In this document: piece after piece, positions 63,035-64,000 of the stretch | Layout: every line of letters begins with the position of its first letter | How positions within the stretch are numbered: position 1 is the first letter of the stretch | From: Pseudogemmobacter faecipullorum | Lineage (GTDB): Bacteria > Pseudomonadota > Alphaproteobacteria > Rhodobacterales > Rhodobacteraceae | Assembly: GCF_020539525.1 (NCBI RefSeq) | Contig: NZ_JACDXX010000013.1 | Location: 1 to 64,000 of the forward strand | Direction of reading: 5' to 3' | DNA length: 64,000 nucleotides | Made by a program: the position numbers and the translations under genes | Notes under the pieces: generated by a model | What the model was told of the DNA's origin: nothing | Seen by the model: only the letters and a program-made list of their open reading frames with translations | Databases searched by the model: none

Positions 63035-63415
63035 TCAGCCCGGCGCGCTGATCTTCAGCCGCAGCAGATTGATCAGCCACAGGATGGCCCCGGCCAGGAT
63101 CAGGAAAGAGCCGGGCACCAGCAGGGGCTTGGCCAGCGGGTGATCCATGGCATATTTCAGGTAAAGCCCGATCATCATCACCAGGGTTCCGGCCTGATGC
63201 AGCCAGTAATGCGCCCGGGCAAGGCCCGGATGCAGATCCGGCAGCAGGGCATAGCCGAGACCAAAGCCGGTCATCAGCGTAAAGCCGATCAGGTTCATAT
63301 GCGCATGCAGTGGCATCAGAGAATGATCGCCCATTGCCCCCATGATGATCCCGATCAGAAAGCCGATCACCAGCCAGAAGGCGCCGGTGACCAGAAAGCC
63401 CTTAGCGACACGCAT
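63035..63415 (-). CDS. Four-helix membrane protein with conserved histidines
   Basis: 126 residues from ATG 63415. Four membrane segments (about 5-28, 40-61, 68-87, 97-118), with histidines in SLMPLHAHMNLIGFTLMTGF and ARAHYWLHQAG. The pattern recalls a cut-down heme-copper oxidase subunit I (helices near its heme histidines), as found in small cytochrome-oxidase-like proteins. No partner is adjacent; the role is unknown. Confidence 0.75.
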   Translation of the reverse strand: MRVAKGFLVTGAFWLVIGFLIGIIMGAMGDHSLMPLHAHMNLIGFTLMTGFGLGYALLPDLHPGLARAHYWLHQAGTLVMMIGLYLKYAMDHPLAKPLLVPGSFLILAGAILWLINLLRLKISAPG

Positions 63416-63489
63416 CCTGATCTCTCCCCAAAGCTTCTGCGCGGAAGGGTAACAGAGAGAGCAGCGGACAGGGTTAACGGCGGCCGGAA

Positions 63490-63522
63490 AGAAAAAGCCG
63501 CCGCCCCGGGGGCAGCGGCTTT
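63490..63522 (-). terminator. Intrinsic terminator after rimO
   Basis: On the minus strand: aaagccgctgcccc-cggggcggcggcttt followed by ttctttcc, ~25 bp past the rimO stop. Confidence 0.8.
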
Positions 63523-63548
63523 CTGGATCTCGCGCGGGGGAAACCGCG

Positions 63549-64000
63549 TCAGACGAGCCGGCCCCAGAGGTCATATTCGCTGGCTTCCTCGACCTCGACG
63601 GTGACGATATCGCCGGTGCTGAGATCTTCGAACCCTTCGTCGATGAAGAGATTGCCATCGATTTCAGGCGCGTCAGCCTTGGTGCGGCAGGTCGCGCCCT
63701 CTTCATCGATCTCATCAATGATGACATCCAGACGGGTGCCGACTTTGGCCGCCAGTTTCGCCTCGGAAATGGCCTGGGCCTTTTCCATGAAACGCTCAAA
63801 GCGCTCCTGCTTCACCTCTTCGGGCACATGATCGGGCAGAGCGTTGGAGCGCGCGCCGGCGACGTTCTCATATTTGAACGCGCCAACCCGGTCGAGCTGC
63901 GCCTCATCCATCCAGTCGAGCAGGGTCTGGAACTCTGCCTCGGTCTCGCCCGGATAGCCGACGATAAAGGTCGAGCGCAGCACAATCCCGGGGCAGTCTT
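63549..64000 (-). CDS. rimO: Ribosomal protein S12 methylthiotransferase RimO (partial)
   Basis: The last ~150 residues; the start lies right of the window. [20 protein letters not shown] and [17 protein letters not shown] are radical-SAM methylthiotransferase motifs, and the C-terminal TRAM domain ends [12 protein letters not shown]. It adds a methylthio group to Asp of S12. The [4Fe-4S] cysteines are outside the window. Confidence 0.95.
   Translation of the reverse strand, partial: DCPGIVLRSTFIVGYPGETEAEFQTLLDWMDEAQLDRVGAFKYENVAGARSNALPDHVPEEVKQERFERFMEKAQAISEAKLAAKVGTRLDVIIDEIDEEGATCRTKADAPEIDGNLFIDEGFEDLSTGDIVTVEVEEASEYDLWGRLV

Overview
This looks like a chromosomal window from a high-GC alphaproteobacterium of the Rhodobacteraceae/Paracoccaceae type (Rhodobacter, Gemmobacter, Paracoccus relatives). 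The evidence is the rRNA operon end 23S-5S-tRNA-fMet, the MipZ division-site ATPase, the split F0 operon with subunits b' and b, phosphatidylcholine synthase, methylmalonyl-CoA epimerase, and the order ffh / chorismate mutase / rpsP / rimM / trmD / rplS / rpmE. Genus and species cannot be fixed by eye.

Layout. 1-433: end of an rRNA operon. 434-3777: a gene graveyard behind tRNA-fMet, with an internally deleted IS3-family element, a type I restriction subunit tail, opposed gene fragments, and an apparently intact phage-derived block (MuF-type toxin candidate, membrane-anchored immunity candidate, DUF6441 protein). 3915-5453: a cobalamin riboswitch ahead of a Rieske oxygenase, an unusual pairing. 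5760-7674: a lipoprotein and an outer-membrane barrel that resemble a TbpB/Slam pair. 7683-17079: a divergent c-di-GMP/cellulose locus, with a GAF-GGDEF cyclase and a small coupled protein facing bcsN-bcsA-bcsB-bcsZ and a TPR gene. No BcsC porin is present.

17171-25112: a second accessory island ending at tRNA-Ser(GCU). It holds a ParDE toxin-antitoxin pair, a small HTH regulator, and a tightly overlapping three-gene module (large serine recombinase, ParB-like protein, RepB-like protein). This module is the best candidate here for a poorly described mobile system. Beside it lie broken remains of a phage lysozyme, an unknown gene with an in-frame amber codon, a ParB/HTH chimera, and a second serine recombinase broken by an amber codon and a frameshift.

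25256-64000: ordinary core genome. It covers protein export and ribosome biogenesis, division-site placement, the F0 part of ATP synthase, tryptophan synthesis (trpF, trpB), IHF and ribosomal protein S1, CMP kinase, isoleucyl- and aspartyl-tRNA synthetases, lipid synthesis (pcs), XerC and PriA, a transaldolase-type enzyme, two LysR regulators, a decayed DUF1993 gene, several conserved proteins of unknown function, and at the right edge the 3' part of rimO.
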